Assembly (NCBI GenBank): GCA_038246575.1
Contig: JBBRVU010000050.1
Coordinates: forward strand, 1 to 23,280
Origin: JACCUZ01 sp038246575
GTDB lineage: Bacteria; Actinomycetota; Actinomycetes; JACCUZ01
Direction: 5' to 3'
DNA length: 23,280 nucleotides
Both the position numbers and the translations under genes were made by a program. Positions within the stretch are counted from its first letter, which is position 1, and each line of letters begins with the position of its first letter. Positions 1 through 7,281 of the stretch are shown here, piece after piece. The notes under the pieces are model-generated. The model saw nothing but the letters and a program-made list of their open reading frames with translations, was not told the DNA's origin and searched no databases.

Positions 1-146
1 GCGCACAGCGCGTCGAGCCGGTCCCGGCGCCGGGCCGCCGCCACCACGTCGAACCCCTCGGCGGCCAGCCGCCGGGCGGTGGCGGCGCCGATGCCGCTGC
101 TCGCCCCGGTGACCACCGCAGTTCCCCGATCTCCACCGTTCGCCAT
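1..146 (-). CDS. Short-chain dehydrogenase/reductase, N-terminal part (runs off the window)
   Basis: Only the first 48 codons are present; the gene continues beyond base 1. The peptide starts MANGGDRGTAVVTGASSG and reads on into IGAAT, which is the TGxxxGIG glycine-rich NAD(P)-binding motif of the classical SDR family, followed by a beta-alpha-beta pattern and an Arg-rich stretch (AARRRDR) typical of NADP-preferring members. ATG 146-144 is chosen because it sits directly before the Rossmann strand and because a weak -10-like hexamer (CAGGAT, 159-154) lies 7 nt upstream. It is divergent from mshA, as Rv0484c is near mshA in M. tuberculosis, which supports orthology. Substrate cannot be inferred. 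Confidence 0.85.
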   Translation of the reverse strand, partial: MANGGDRGTAVVTGASSGIGAATARRLAAEGFDVVAAARRRDRLDALC

Positions 147-250
147 GGGCAGCATCCTGCCCCCCGGGCACAGCCGGTCCCCAGGTGGGTGAGCCGGGCG
201 GGAATGGGGCACGCTCTCGTGCGGTTGGCCACCTGACGGAGGTATCTGAC

Positions 251-1552
251 GTGAGCATGACGACCATCCGGCCGCGCGGCGCGCTGCCGCGCCGCATCGC
301 CATGGTCAGCGTGCACACCTCGCCCCTTGACCAGCCCGGCACCGGCGACGCGGGCGGCCTGAATGTCTACGTCGTCGAGCTCTCCCGGCGGCTGGCCGCG
401 CTCGGCGTCGAGGTGGACGTGATCACGCGCGCCACCAGCTCGGACCTGCCACCCACGGTCGAGCACGGCCCGGGAGTCACCGTGCGTCACGTGAACGCCG
501 GTCCCTTCGAGGGCCTGGCGAAGGAAGACCTCCCGGCCCAGCTCTGCGCGTTCACGGCCGGCCTGATGCGGGTCGAGGCCGCGCGGGAGCCTGGCTTCTA
601 CGACCTCGTCCACTCGCACTACTGGCTCTCCGGGCAGGTGGCGTGGCTCGCCGCCGAGCGCTGGGACGTCCCGCTCGTGCACTCGATGCACACGATGGCC
701 AAGGTCAAGAACCTCACGCTCGCCGAGGGCGACTCCCCGGAGCCGGTGGCCCGCGAGATCGGGGAGGCGCAGGTCGTCGCGGCCGCCGACCGGCTGGTCG
801 CCAACACCGACCAGGAGGCCGACCAGCTCGTCGAGCTCTATGACGCTGATCCGCAGCAGGTGGTCACCGTGCCCCCCGGGGTGGACCTGGACGTGTTCAC
901 GCCGGGGGATCGCGCAGCCGCACGGCGCCGCCTGGACGTGCCCAACGACGCGTACCTGCTGCTCTTCGTCGGCCGGATCCAGCCGCTCAAGGCTCCCGAC
1001 GTCCTGCTCCGCGCCGCCGCGCGGCTCCTCCAGACCCGGCCCTCCGTGCGCGATCGACTCGTCGTCGCTGTCGTCGGCGGGCCCTCCGGGAGCGGCCTGG
1101 CCCACCCCCGCGCGCTGCAGGCTCTTGCCGCGGAGCTCGGCCTCGGTGACGTGGTGCGCTTCGTCGACCCGGTCCCGCAGAGCGTGCTGCCGCAGTGGTA
1201 CCGCGCGGCCGACGTCACCGTCGTCCCCTCGTACAGCGAGTCGTTCGGTCTGGTCGCCATCGAGTCGCAGGCCTGTGGCACCCCGGTGCTGGCGGCCTCG
1301 GTCGGCGGGCTGCGCACCGCCGTCGCCGATGGCGCGTCCGGCGTCCTGCTCGACGGCCACGACCCGGGGGACTACGCCCGGGTGCTGGCCGAGCTGGACG
1401 CCGATCCTGCACGGCGGGCGGCACTGGGGCGGGGCGCGATCGCCCATGCGGCGCGCTTCGGTTGGGGCGCGACCGCAGCGGGGATGCTGGGGGTGTACGC
1501 CGACGTGCTCGCCGAGCGAGCCCTCCCCGCGCCCCTCGCCGTCAGCCGGTGA
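251..1552 (+). CDS. mshA: D-inositol-3-phosphate glycosyltransferase (mycothiol biosynthesis)
   Basis: MshA transfers N-acetylglucosamine from UDP-GlcNAc to 1L-myo-inositol-1-phosphate, the first committed step of mycothiol, the main low-molecular-weight thiol of actinobacteria. The 433-aa protein is a GT-B, family GT4 enzyme. The N-terminal domain has the glycine-rich loop GDAGGLNVYV (about 32-41); the C-terminal nucleotide-sugar domain has FVGRIQPLKAPD and an E-x7-E motif (ESFGLVAIE, Glu330 and Glu338). An open frame reaches back to GTG 185, but GTG 251 is preferred because GGAGG (238-242) lies 8 nt before it. The stop overlaps the next gene's GTG (GTGA). The order mshA-ybjN-gpm-senX3-regX3 matches M. 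tuberculosis, which separates it from other GT4 enzymes. Confidence 0.93.
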   Translation: MSMTTIRPRGALPRRIAMVSVHTSPLDQPGTGDAGGLNVYVVELSRRLAALGVEVDVITRATSSDLPPTVEHGPGVTVRHVNAGPFEGLAKEDLPAQLCAFTAGLMRVEAAREPGFYDLVHSHYWLSGQVAWLAAERWDVPLVHSMHTMAKVKNLTLAEGDSPEPVAREIGEAQVVAAADRLVANTDQEADQLVELYDADPQQVVTVPPGVDLDVFTPGDRAAARRRLDVPNDAYLLLFVGRIQPLKAPDVLLRAAARLLQTRPSVRDRLVVAVVGGPSGSGLAHPRALQALAAELGLGDVVRFVDPVPQSVLPQWYRAADVTVVPSYSESFGLVAIESQACGTPVLAASVGGLRTAVADGASGVLLDGHDPGDYARVLAELDADPARRAALGRGAIAHAARFGWGATAAGMLGVYADVLAERALPAPLAVSR

Positions 1553-2085
1553 GCGAGGTGGGCGCGGTCGGCGACGACGCTCGTACGTCGGCCGCTGCGG
1601 TCATCCGCGCGGCGCTGCGCGACGGCGAGATCGAGCACGAGGAGACCGAGGTCGGCACCTTCGTCGCCGTGCTGCCGGGCGAGCGCAAGCTCAAGACCAC
1701 GTGCAGCATGGTCGTCGGCGCGCACAGCCTCTCGGTGAACGCGTTCGTCGTCCGTCGACCGGATGAGAACTTCGAGGCCGTCTACCGGTGGCTGCTGGAA
1801 CGCAACACGAAGCTGTACGCGGTCGCTTTCGCGGTGGACCATCTCGGCGACATCTACCTCACCGGCCGGTTGCCGCTGTCGTCCGTGACACCCGACGAGG
1901 TCGACCGGCTGCTCGGGGCCGTGCTGGAGGCGTCGGACTCGTCGTTCAACACGTTGCTGGAGCTGGGCTTCTCGTCGGCGATCCGCAAGGAGTGGGCGTG
2001 GCGGATCGCGCGGGGGGAGCCCACCCACAACCTCGCGGCCTTCCCGCACCTGGCCCCGCCCGCCGGGGGCGAGCACCCGAGCTAG
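1549..2085 (+). CDS. YbjN domain-containing protein (Rv0487-like)
   Basis: A 178-aa soluble protein with a YbjN / type III secretion chaperone-like fold signature: an N-terminal helix (AAAVIRAALRD), a beta-rich centre (TFVAVLPGERKLKTT, HSLSVNAFVVRRP), then FEAVYRWLLERN and a beta strand YAVAFAVD. The C-terminal helical part is SSFNTLLELGFSSAIRKEWAWR. The GTG start is inside the mshA stop (GTGA overlap), so the two are probably cotranslated. The same gene follows mshA in mycobacteria (Rv0487). The molecular function of the actinobacterial family is not established; a link to mycothiol is only contextual. A perfect 14-bp hairpin starts 31 bp after the stop and probably ends the mshA-ybjN transcript. 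Confidence 0.85.
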   Translation: MSEVGAVGDDARTSAAAVIRAALRDGEIEHEETEVGTFVAVLPGERKLKTTCSMVVGAHSLSVNAFVVRRPDENFEAVYRWLLERNTKLYAVAFAVDHLGDIYLTGRLPLSSVTPDEVDRLLGAVLEASDSSFNTLLELGFSSAIRKEWAWRIARGEPTHNLAAFPHLAPPAGGEHPS

Positions 2086-2115
2086 CCGGGACTACGAGCG
2101 GAGGCCCCCGACAGC

Positions 2116-2156
2116 GGACCGGGGCGCGCCGGGAGCGACGCCGCGCGCCCCGGTCC
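2116..2156 (+). terminator. Strong hairpin terminator after mshA-ybjN
   Basis: Perfect 14-bp inverted repeat: GGACCGGGGCGCGC at 2116-2129 and its exact complement at 2143-2156, with a 13-nt loop. There is no U-tract, as is common for actinobacterial terminators. It lies 31 bp after the ybjN stop and before gpmA, so gpmA probably has its own promoter in 2157-2226. Confidence 0.75.
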
Positions 2157-2166
2157 ACTCCGGTCC

Positions 2167-2196
2167 TCGACAGCCCTAGACAGCCGTCGACAGCCC
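2167..2196. repeat. Three tandem 10-bp units upstream of gpmA
   Basis: TCGACAGCCC, TAGACAGCCG and TCGACAGCCC lie head to tail, followed by a partial fourth unit TCGACCGGAT (2197-2206). Units 1 and 3 are identical; unit 2 differs at two positions. The array lies 30 bp before the gpmA ATG, in the zone where its promoter should be. The 10-bp period puts copies on one DNA face, consistent with, but not proof of, a regulator site. Confidence 0.6.
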
Positions 2197-2226
2197 TCGA
2201 CCGGATGTCTGGCAGGCTCTGGGCCC

Positions 2227-2988
2227 ATGAGCGCCGAGACGTCGACGTCCACCCTTATCCTGCTGCGGCACGGGCAGAGCGAGTGGAACGAGAAGAACCT
2301 GTTCACCGGGTGGGTCGATGTCGGCCTGACCCCCAAGGGTGAGGACGAGGCGCGTCGCGGCGGTGAGCTGCTGCGGGAGCGGGACCTGCTGCCCGACGTG
2401 CTGCACACCTCGGTGATGCGACGTGCGATCCAGACGGCCAACATCGCCCTTGACTCGGCTGACCTGCTGTGGCTGCCGGTGCGGCGCAGCTGGCGGCTCA
2501 ACGAGCGCCACTACGGGGCGCTGCAGGGCAAGGACAAGAAGCAGACGCTCGAGGAGTTCGGCGAGGACCAGTTCATGCTCTGGCGCCGCTCCTACGACAC
2601 CGCGCCACCGCCGCTGGCCGACGAGGACGAGTGGTCCCAGGTGGGCGACGCGATGTACGCGGGGCTGCCGGACGAGGTGCTCCCGCGCACCGAGTGCCTC
2701 AAGGACGTGGTCGGGCGGATGCTGCCCTACTGGTACGACGCGATCGTCCCGGACCTGCGGGCCGGCAACTCGGTGCTCGTCGCCGCGCACGGCAACTCGC
2801 TGCGCGCGCTGGTGAAGCACCTCGACGGCGTGTCCGACGACGACATCGCGGGGCTGAACATCCCGACCGGGATCCCGCTGCTCTATCGCCTCGACGCCGA
2901 CCTGCACCCGACCGTGGCGGGTGGGGAGTACCTCGACCCCGACGCCGCCTCCGCGTCGATCGAGGCCGTCAAGAACCAGGGCCGCTGA
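2227..2988 (+). CDS. gpmA: 2,3-bisphosphoglycerate-dependent phosphoglycerate mutase
   Basis: This enzyme interconverts 3- and 2-phosphoglycerate in glycolysis and gluconeogenesis in the cytoplasm. The 253-aa length fits the dPGM family. The signature LLRHGQSEWNEKNLFTGW holds the phosphohistidine (His15). LNERHYGALQG carries the acid/base Glu93, and VAAHGNSLRALVKHLDG carries the second active-site His188. The C-terminal GIPLLYRLD strand is typical. ATG 2227 starts right before the first beta strand and no better start is visible; the Shine-Dalgarno is weak. It is convergent with phoU with only 16 bp between the stops. Orthologous to gpm1 (Rv0489) by sequence and position. Confidence 0.96.
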   Translation: MSAETSTSTLILLRHGQSEWNEKNLFTGWVDVGLTPKGEDEARRGGELLRERDLLPDVLHTSVMRRAIQTANIALDSADLLWLPVRRSWRLNERHYGALQGKDKKQTLEEFGEDQFMLWRRSYDTAPPPLADEDEWSQVGDAMYAGLPDEVLPRTECLKDVVGRMLPYWYDAIVPDLRAGNSVLVAAHGNSLRALVKHLDGVSDDDIAGLNIPTGIPLLYRLDADLHPTVAGGEYLDPDAASASIEAVKNQGR

Positions 2989-3004
2989 GGCCGACGCTGT
3001 CGGA

Positions 3005-3667
3005 TCAGACCGGCTCGGCGACCTCTTCGGGCAGCTGGCCGGTGACGAGGTAGACCACGCGACGGGCCACCGACACGGCGTGGTCGGCGAAGCGCTCGTA
3101 GTAGCGACCGATCGAGCTGACGTCGACGGCCTGCTCGACGCCGAACGGCGAGTTCTTGTCCAGCAGCTCGGTGAACAGTGCGCGGTGCAGCCGGTCCATC
3201 TCGTCGTCGTCGCGCTCGAGCTCGAGGGCAGCCGCGACGTCCTGCTTGGCGATCACGCTGCCGGTCTTGGCGACCAGCCGCTCGGCGACCTGGCTCATCT
3301 CGACGATGGTGGAGCGCAGCTCCGGGGGGACGGCCGACTCGGGGTAGCGACGTCGGGCCACGCGTGCCACGTGCCGGGCCAGGTCGCCCATCCGCTCCAG
3401 GTCGCCGTTCATCCGCAGACTCGTGACGATGATGCGCAGGTCGCTGGCGACCGGTTGCTGGCGGGCGAGCAGGTCGAACGCCCGCGCGTCCTGCTCGTCG
3501 CGTAGCGCATCGACGGCGTCGTCCGCGGCGATCACGCTCTCCGCCAGGGTCAGGTCGGCGTCGAGCAGCGCGGTCGAGGCGCGACTGATGGCTGAGCCGA
3601 CCAGGCGCGTCATCTCGACCAGCTGGCCGGTGAGGGCGTCGAGCTCATCGTGGTACGCGTCACGCAT
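3005..3667 (-). CDS. phoU: Phosphate-specific transport system accessory protein PhoU
   Basis: PhoU links phosphate transport to the SenX3-RegX3 (PhoR-PhoP) two-component system and represses the response when phosphate is plentiful. The 220-aa protein is all-helical and built from two three-helix repeats, each with the family metal-binding type motif: DAVDALRDEQDARAFDLLAR in the first half and ERDDDEMDRLHRALFTELL in the second. ATG 3667 (MRDAYHDELDALTGQ) is chosen over a longer upstream frame because it gives the normal length and has GAAGGG just upstream. It is divergent from senX3 across a region with PHO-box-like repeats, the arrangement known for phoU/phoR in Streptomyces. Confidence 0.95.
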   Translation of the reverse strand: MRDAYHDELDALTGQLVEMTRLVGSAISRASTALLDADLTLAESVIAADDAVDALRDEQDARAFDLLARQQPVASDLRIIVTSLRMNGDLERMGDLARHVARVARRRYPESAVPPELRSTIVEMSQVAERLVAKTGSVIAKQDVAAALELERDDDEMDRLHRALFTELLDKNSPFGVEQAVDVSSIGRYYERFADHAVSVARRVVYLVTGQLPEEVAEPV

Positions 3668-3735
3668 GGGACACCCTTCGTCGTCGTCTGATTGAGCGCA
3701 GGCTTGCGCCCGCTCGACCGGCGCAGCCTCGCATC

Positions 3736-3768
3736 CCGGCGTGAACGAGCGCTGGCCCGAAGGTGAAC
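3736..3768 (-). promoter_or_regulatory. PHO-box-like direct repeats (candidate RegX3/PhoP site)
   Basis: Read on the minus strand, three consecutive 11-nt units are GTTCACCTTCG (3768-3758), a degenerate GGCCAGCGCTC (3757-3747) and GTTCACGCCGG (3746-3736). The two GTTCAC cores are exactly 22 bp apart. Streptomyces PHO boxes are tandem 11-nt units with the consensus G[GT]TCAYYYR[CG]G. Location between phoU and senX3 fits autoregulation. The motif match is seen; binding is inferred. Confidence 0.65.
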
Positions 3769-3827
3769 AGCCGCCCAACGCTGGCTCCGGAGCACCCGTC
3801 CTGGCGGATCGGGCGGCCCGGCGCACC

Positions 3828-3833
3828 TACGAT
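3828..3833 (+). promoter_or_regulatory. -10 hexamer TACGAT, leaderless-type promoter of senX3
   Basis: TACGAT (TAnnnT) ends 6 nt before GTG 3840, so the expected transcription start falls at or next to the start codon. No recognisable -35 element is present. The PHO-box-like units end 59 bp upstream of this hexamer. Confidence 0.55.
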
Positions 3834-3839
3834 CGGAGC

Positions 3840-4991
3840 GTGGACGCGCTGCTCACCGGCCTCGCGGCCGTCGTCGGTCTGGTGGTCGGCGCGGCCGCTG
3901 CGCTTGCGTTCCGGGCCAGCGAGCGCGAGCAACGTTCGATCAAGCACGAGTCCCCGCCGTCCTCTCTGCCGCCCGGCGCGGCCGACGTCCTCGCCCTGCT
4001 GCGCTCCTCGACCGTAGTCCTTGACGGTGCCGACCGAGTGCTCCGCGCCAGCCCGGCGGCGTACTCCTTCGGTCTGGTCCGCGAGCAGCGGCTGCTGTCC
4101 GAGGAACTCCTGGAGCTCGCGCGGGCGGTTCGTCGCGACGGCGAGATCCGCGAGAGCGAGTTCGAGCTGCCGCGCGGTCCGTTCGGCTCCGCGACCCTCG
4201 CCATGCTCGCCCGGGTGGCGCCGCTGGGCAGTGCCCTGGTTCTTGTCCTCCTCGAGGACCGCACCGAGGCGCGCCGGGTCGACGAGGTGCGTCGCGACTT
4301 CGTCGCCAACGTCAGTCACGAGCTCAAGACACCGGTCGGCGCTATGTCGCTGTTGGCCGAGGCGCTGGCCGAGGCTGCCGACGACCCTCAAGCCGTACGC
4401 CGGTTCGCCGGCCGCATGCAGCACGAGTCCGACCGGCTGGTCCGGCTCGTCCAGGACGTCATCGAGCTCTCCCGGCTCCAGGGCCACGACCCCCTCGAGG
4501 CCCCGACGCTGGTCAGCCTGGACGAGGTCGTGGGGGAGGCAGTGGACCGCAGCCGGCTCGCCGCCGAGGCCCGCGGCATCGCGCTGGTCTGCGGCTCGTT
4601 GCGCGGCGTGCAGGTGCGCGGAGATGCCCGGCAGCTGGTCACTGCGCTCGGCAACCTGGTCGACAACGCCGTGCGCTACGGGCCCTCGGGCAGCAGGGTC
4701 GCCGTGTCGATCAACCAGCAGGATGGTCCCGGGGGAAAGATCGCCGAGGTGTCGGTCACCGACGAGGGCCCGGGGATCGCACAGATCGAGCGGGAGCGCA
4801 TCTTCGAGCGCTTCTACCGAGTCGACTCCGCTCGCTCCCGGGACACCGGTGGCACCGGGCTGGGTCTGTCCATCGTCAAGCACGTCGCTGCCGTGCACGG
4901 CGGCGAGGCGACCGTGTGGAGCGCGGAGGGCACCGGCTCCACCTTCACGCTGCGACTCCCCGTCGCGGCCGGATCGGAGGAACGCCTGTGA
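3840..4991 (+). CDS. senX3: Phosphate-sensing sensor histidine kinase SenX3 (PhoR)
   Basis: A membrane histidine kinase that answers phosphate limitation and phosphorylates RegX3. From GTG 3840 the protein has 383 aa: one hydrophobic membrane segment (about 3-24), a PAS-like domain (about 47-140, with RSSTVVLDGADRVL), then the H-box FVANVSHELKTPVGAM with phospho-acceptor His160. The ATPase domain has the N-box LGNLVDNAVRYG, G1 DEGPGIA, F-box FERFYRVD and G2 GGTGLGLSI. GTG 3741 is in frame but lies inside the PHO-box-like repeats, so GTG 3840, 6 nt after a TACGAT hexamer, is preferred. The stop overlaps the regX3 start (GTGA). M. tuberculosis SenX3 is somewhat longer (about 410 aa). Confidence 0.94.
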   Translation: MDALLTGLAAVVGLVVGAAAALAFRASEREQRSIKHESPPSSLPPGAADVLALLRSSTVVLDGADRVLRASPAAYSFGLVREQRLLSEELLELARAVRRDGEIRESEFELPRGPFGSATLAMLARVAPLGSALVLVLLEDRTEARRVDEVRRDFVANVSHELKTPVGAMSLLAEALAEAADDPQAVRRFAGRMQHESDRLVRLVQDVIELSRLQGHDPLEAPTLVSLDEVVGEAVDRSRLAAEARGIALVCGSLRGVQVRGDARQLVTALGNLVDNAVRYGPSGSRVAVSINQQDGPGGKIAEVSVTDEGPGIAQIERERIFERFYRVDSARSRDTGGTGLGLSIVKHVAAVHGGEATVWSAEGTGSTFTLRLPVAAGSEERL

Positions 4992-5668
4992 CCAGGATCC
5001 TGGTCGTCGAGGACGAGGAGTCCTTCCGCGACGCCCTCTCCTACATGCTGCGCAAGGAGGGGTTCGAGGTCGAGCTGGTCGAGACCGGGCCTGCCGGGCT
5101 CGAGGCGTTCGACCGCAACGGCGCCGACCTCGTGCTGCTGGATCTCATGCTGCCCGGCCTGTCCGGCACCGAGGTCTGTCGCGCGCTGCGGGCCAAGTCC
5201 TCCGTGCCGGTGATCATGCTGACGGCCAAGGACGGTGAGGTCGACAAGGTCGTCGGCCTGGAGATCGGCGCTGACGACTACGTCACCAAGCCCTACTCCG
5301 CGGCAGAGCTGCTGGCGCGGATCCGCGCCGTCCTGCGGCGCCAGGGCGAGCCCGAGGACCTGCTGCCGGCGACGGTCGAGGCGGGGCCGGTGCGGATGGA
5401 CATCGACCGCCATGTGGTCAGCGTGTCCGGCGAGCAGGTCCCCATGCCTCTCAAGGAGTTCGAGCTGCTGGAGATGCTGCTGCGCAACGCCGGACGAGTG
5501 CTCACCCGCGGTCAGCTCATCGACCGGGTCTGGGGGTCGGACTACGTGGGGGACACCAAGACGCTCGACGTTCACGTCAAGCGGCTGCGCGGCAAGATCG
5601 AGCCGGACCCAGCGGCGCCCAAGCACATCGTCACGGTGCGCGGACTCGGCTACAAGTTCGAGCCCTAG
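4988..5668 (+). CDS. regX3: Response regulator RegX3 (PhoP), OmpR family
   Basis: The DNA-binding partner of SenX3, expected to activate phosphate-starvation genes. The 226-aa protein has a receiver domain (acidic pocket VVEDEE near residues 7-11, phospho-acceptor Asp52 in LLDLMLPG, Thr79 in MLTAK, Lys101 in YVTKPYS) and a C-terminal OmpR-type winged helix from about 130 (LKEFELLEMLLRNAGRV, then GSDYVGDTKTLDVHVKRLRGKIE and VRGLGYKF). GTG 4988 overlaps the senX3 stop by 4 nt and has GGAGGAA (4976-4982) at good spacing, so the pair is one operon. Everything expected of a functional regulator is present. Confidence 0.95.
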   Translation: MTRILVVEDEESFRDALSYMLRKEGFEVELVETGPAGLEAFDRNGADLVLLDLMLPGLSGTEVCRALRAKSSVPVIMLTAKDGEVDKVVGLEIGADDYVTKPYSAAELLARIRAVLRRQGEPEDLLPATVEAGPVRMDIDRHVVSVSGEQVPMPLKEFELLEMLLRNAGRVLTRGQLIDRVWGSDYVGDTKTLDVHVKRLRGKIEPDPAAPKHIVTVRGLGYKFEP

Positions 5669-5670
5669 AC

Positions 5671-5700
5671 CGGCACTGGGCTACGGGCTGGGCGGTGCCG
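5671..5700. terminator. Weak hairpin between convergent regX3 and lipoprotein genes
   Basis: CGGCAC (5671-5676) pairs with GTGCCG (5695-5700) around an 18-nt loop, starting 2 bp after the regX3 stop and overlapping the end of the lipoprotein gene. It could serve both strands, but the 6-bp stem is short. Confidence 0.3.
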
Positions 5701-6199
5701 TGGCCGACGGCGTGATGCCGGCGTACTCCCCGTCGGCTGCCACAACCAGGGTGCGCACCGAGACCGGCTCGGCCCGCTCGTAGGTCAGGGTCAGCTCGAT
5801 GGTCTCCCCGGCCAGCCGGGTCAGCCCGGTGACCGTCGCCGTCGTGGGGGTGTCGTTGCTGAGCTTGAGCGTGCCGCCGGCGACGATGTCGCCGATACCC
5901 GAGAGCGTGACGGTGGCGTCAGGGGACTCGACGCTGACGAGGCGGTCGTCGCGGGCGCCGTCGTTGACGACGGTCGTGATCACGACGCCGCTCGTCGCGC
6001 TCGCGCTTGCCACGACCAGCACGTTGAGGGCCCGCAGCTGCCCGGACTGGGCGCGTACGCCGTCGGCCGGGGAGTAGGGCTGCACCGAGGTCGCGTTGAA
6101 GCCGGTCGAGCAACTGGTCAGCGCCGCCACGGTGACGAGGGCGCACACAGCGACGGTTGCCCGGTGGAGACCGCGGGGGATGGATGTCGACGACTGCAC
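5681..6199 (-). CDS. Small secreted lipoprotein (LpqE-like by position)
   Basis: A 172-aa protein with a clear lipoprotein signal: basic N-terminus (PRGLHR), hydrophobic stretch ATVAVCALVTVAALTS and a lipobox ending LTSC at Cys30. The mature part is a beta-rich single domain (LNVLVVASASATSGVVITTVV, TVTLSGIGDIVAGGTLKL, ETIELTLTYERAEPVSVRTLVV), like copper-chaperone or LpqE-type immunoglobulin-like domains, but no Met/His metal motif is evident. In M. tuberculosis lpqE lies next to carD; here a UbiA gene is inserted between. GTG 6199 is chosen because TACCCT lies 7 nt before it and the signal peptide begins there. Function is unknown; the LpqE assignment is inference. Confidence 0.8.
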   Translation of the reverse strand: MQSSTSIPRGLHRATVAVCALVTVAALTSCSTGFNATSVQPYSPADGVRAQSGQLRALNVLVVASASATSGVVITTVVNDGARDDRLVSVESPDATVTLSGIGDIVAGGTLKLSNDTPTTATVTGLTRLAGETIELTLTYERAEPVSVRTLVVAADGEYAGITPSATAPPSP

Positions 6200-6206
6200 G
6201 GCGCAC

Positions 6207-6212
6207 AGGGTA
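6207..6212 (-). promoter_or_regulatory. -10 hexamer TACCCT, leaderless-type promoter of the lipoprotein gene
   Basis: On the minus strand TACCCT ends 7 nt before GTG 6199, leaving no room for a Shine-Dalgarno sequence. Confidence 0.5.
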
Positions 6213-6271
6213 GCGACTCTGAGCGACGGCCAGTCAGTCGCGTCGGGGTCCTGTCGGAGTGTCGACGAGAG

Positions 6272-7123
6272 TCACGTCAGGTCCGCCCCCCGCCCCACCA
6301 GCAGCGCGATGGTCACCGCGGCGGTGGCGACGGCGAGCAGGAACGGCCACCGTCCGGGCGTACGCCGCAGGCCAACCGCCCCGGAGCCGGCGGCGGTCCC
6401 GATCGCGATCGCCAGGCCCGCCCAGCCCCACCCCGGCGGCCGACCCCCGGGGCCGAGGACGACGAGCACACTGGCAACGGCGAGCAGCGCGGCACCTGCC
6501 ACGGCTGAGCGTGCCGCGCCGATCCGCTGCGGCAGGCCGCGCACGCCGGCCTCGAGGTCGTCGGCGACGTCCGGCACGACGTTGAGGAAGTGCGCGCCGA
6601 CCCCGAGCAGTGCGCCGGCCGCCAGCACCCAGGGCCGTGGCCAGGCATGACCAGGCAGCCCGAGGGTCACGAAAGCCGTCAGGAACGCAAAGCTCACTGC
6701 GTACGGCAGAAAGGACAAGATCGTGCGCTTGAGCCCCAGGTTGTAGGCCCAGCCGCCGGCCACAGCGAGCAGGTGGACCACCCCCGCCCGCCAACCGCTG
6801 GCCAGCGAGAGCGGCACGCAGGACACCGCAGCAGCAGCACAGGCTGCCTGGACGGTCTTCACGGCCACCACACCGGTGGCAACGGGCTTGTCCCGGCGGT
6901 GCGCGGCGAGGTCCCGTCGGCGGTCGAGCAGGTCGTTGCTCCAGCCGATGGACAGCTGTCCGGACAGCACCGCCGCCGCGACCAGGACCGCGCCGGCCGC
7001 CGACCGGCCGGCCGCCACCGACACCGCGGTGGCCAGAGCCGTGACGGCGAGACTGGGCACGGGATGGGAGGCGCCCAGCAGGGCGGCGGCGGCTCGTCCG
7101 TGGGTGCCAGGCCCGGTCGTCAC
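6272..7123 (-). CDS. UbiA-family prenyltransferase (integral membrane), substrate unknown
   Basis: A 283-aa membrane protein of the UbiA superfamily, which joins prenyl diphosphates to aromatic or other acceptors at the membrane. The first Asp-rich motif is SNDLLDRRRDLAAHRRDKP (Asn63, Asp64, Asp67, Asp71). The second is VVPDVADDLEAGVRGLPQRIG (Asp185, Asp188, Asp189). About eight to nine hydrophobic helices surround them. GTG 7123 (VTTGPGTHG) is preferred over a longer frame because CATACT lies 7 nt upstream. It is divergent from carD, sharing a 158-bp control region. Members in this context are usually annotated only as UbiA family; a role in quinone or isoprenoid glycolipid synthesis is possible, and the isp genes across the divergent promoter make isoprenoid use thematically fitting. 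Confidence 0.87.
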   Translation of the reverse strand: MTTGPGTHGRAAAALLGASHPVPSLAVTALATAVSVAAGRSAAGAVLVAAAVLSGQLSIGWSNDLLDRRRDLAAHRRDKPVATGVVAVKTVQAACAAAAVSCVPLSLASGWRAGVVHLLAVAGGWAYNLGLKRTILSFLPYAVSFAFLTAFVTLGLPGHAWPRPWVLAAGALLGVGAHFLNVVPDVADDLEAGVRGLPQRIGAARSAVAGAALLAVASVLVVLGPGGRPPGWGWAGLAIAIGTAAGSGAVGLRRTPGRWPFLLAVATAAVTIALLVGRGADLT

Positions 7124-7130
7124 GGGAGGG

Positions 7131-7136
7131 AGTATG
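7131..7136 (-). promoter_or_regulatory. -10-like hexamer CATACT upstream of the UbiA gene
   Basis: On the minus strand CATACT ends 7 nt before GTG 7123. The first base departs from TAnnnT, but spacing matches the other leaderless-type sites in the window. Confidence 0.4.
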
Positions 7137-7249
7137 CCCGGTGGCCCACCCGTCGCCAGCATGCGAAGCGGACATCTGTCAACCCCCGTCGTGCCGTCTG
7201 ACCAGCGGCTTTGCCCGTCAGCACCGGGTCGGTGATCTTCGTCACGTGT

Positions 7250-7255
7250 TATCCT
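7250..7255 (+). promoter_or_regulatory. -10 hexamer TATCCT, carD promoter
   Basis: TATCCT fits TAnnnT and lies 26 nt before the carD ATG, so unlike its neighbours carD should have a short leader of roughly 20 nt. No clear TTGAC-type -35 is seen 16-19 bp upstream. The last base of the hexamer is also the first base of the palindrome at 7255-7276. Confidence 0.6.
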
Positions 7256-7276
7256 GGACCCCGCGAAAGGGGTCCA
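7255..7276 (+). promoter_or_regulatory. Perfect palindrome around the carD Shine-Dalgarno
   Basis: TGGACCCC (7255-7262) and GGGGTCCA (7269-7276) are exact complements around the 6-nt loop GCGAAA. The 3' arm and loop include AAAGGGG (7266-7272), the only Shine-Dalgarno sequence for carD. Depending on the true 5' end this is an RNA hairpin that hides the ribosome site, or a DNA operator at the transcription start. Confidence 0.6.
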
Positions 7277-7281
7277 CACAT

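Noticed and set aside
3741..3839. Longer SenX3 start at GTG 3741
   Set aside because: The extra 33 residues are polar with no family similarity and the codon sits inside the PHO-box-like repeats; GTG 3840 is 6 nt after a -10 hexamer and directly before the membrane helix.
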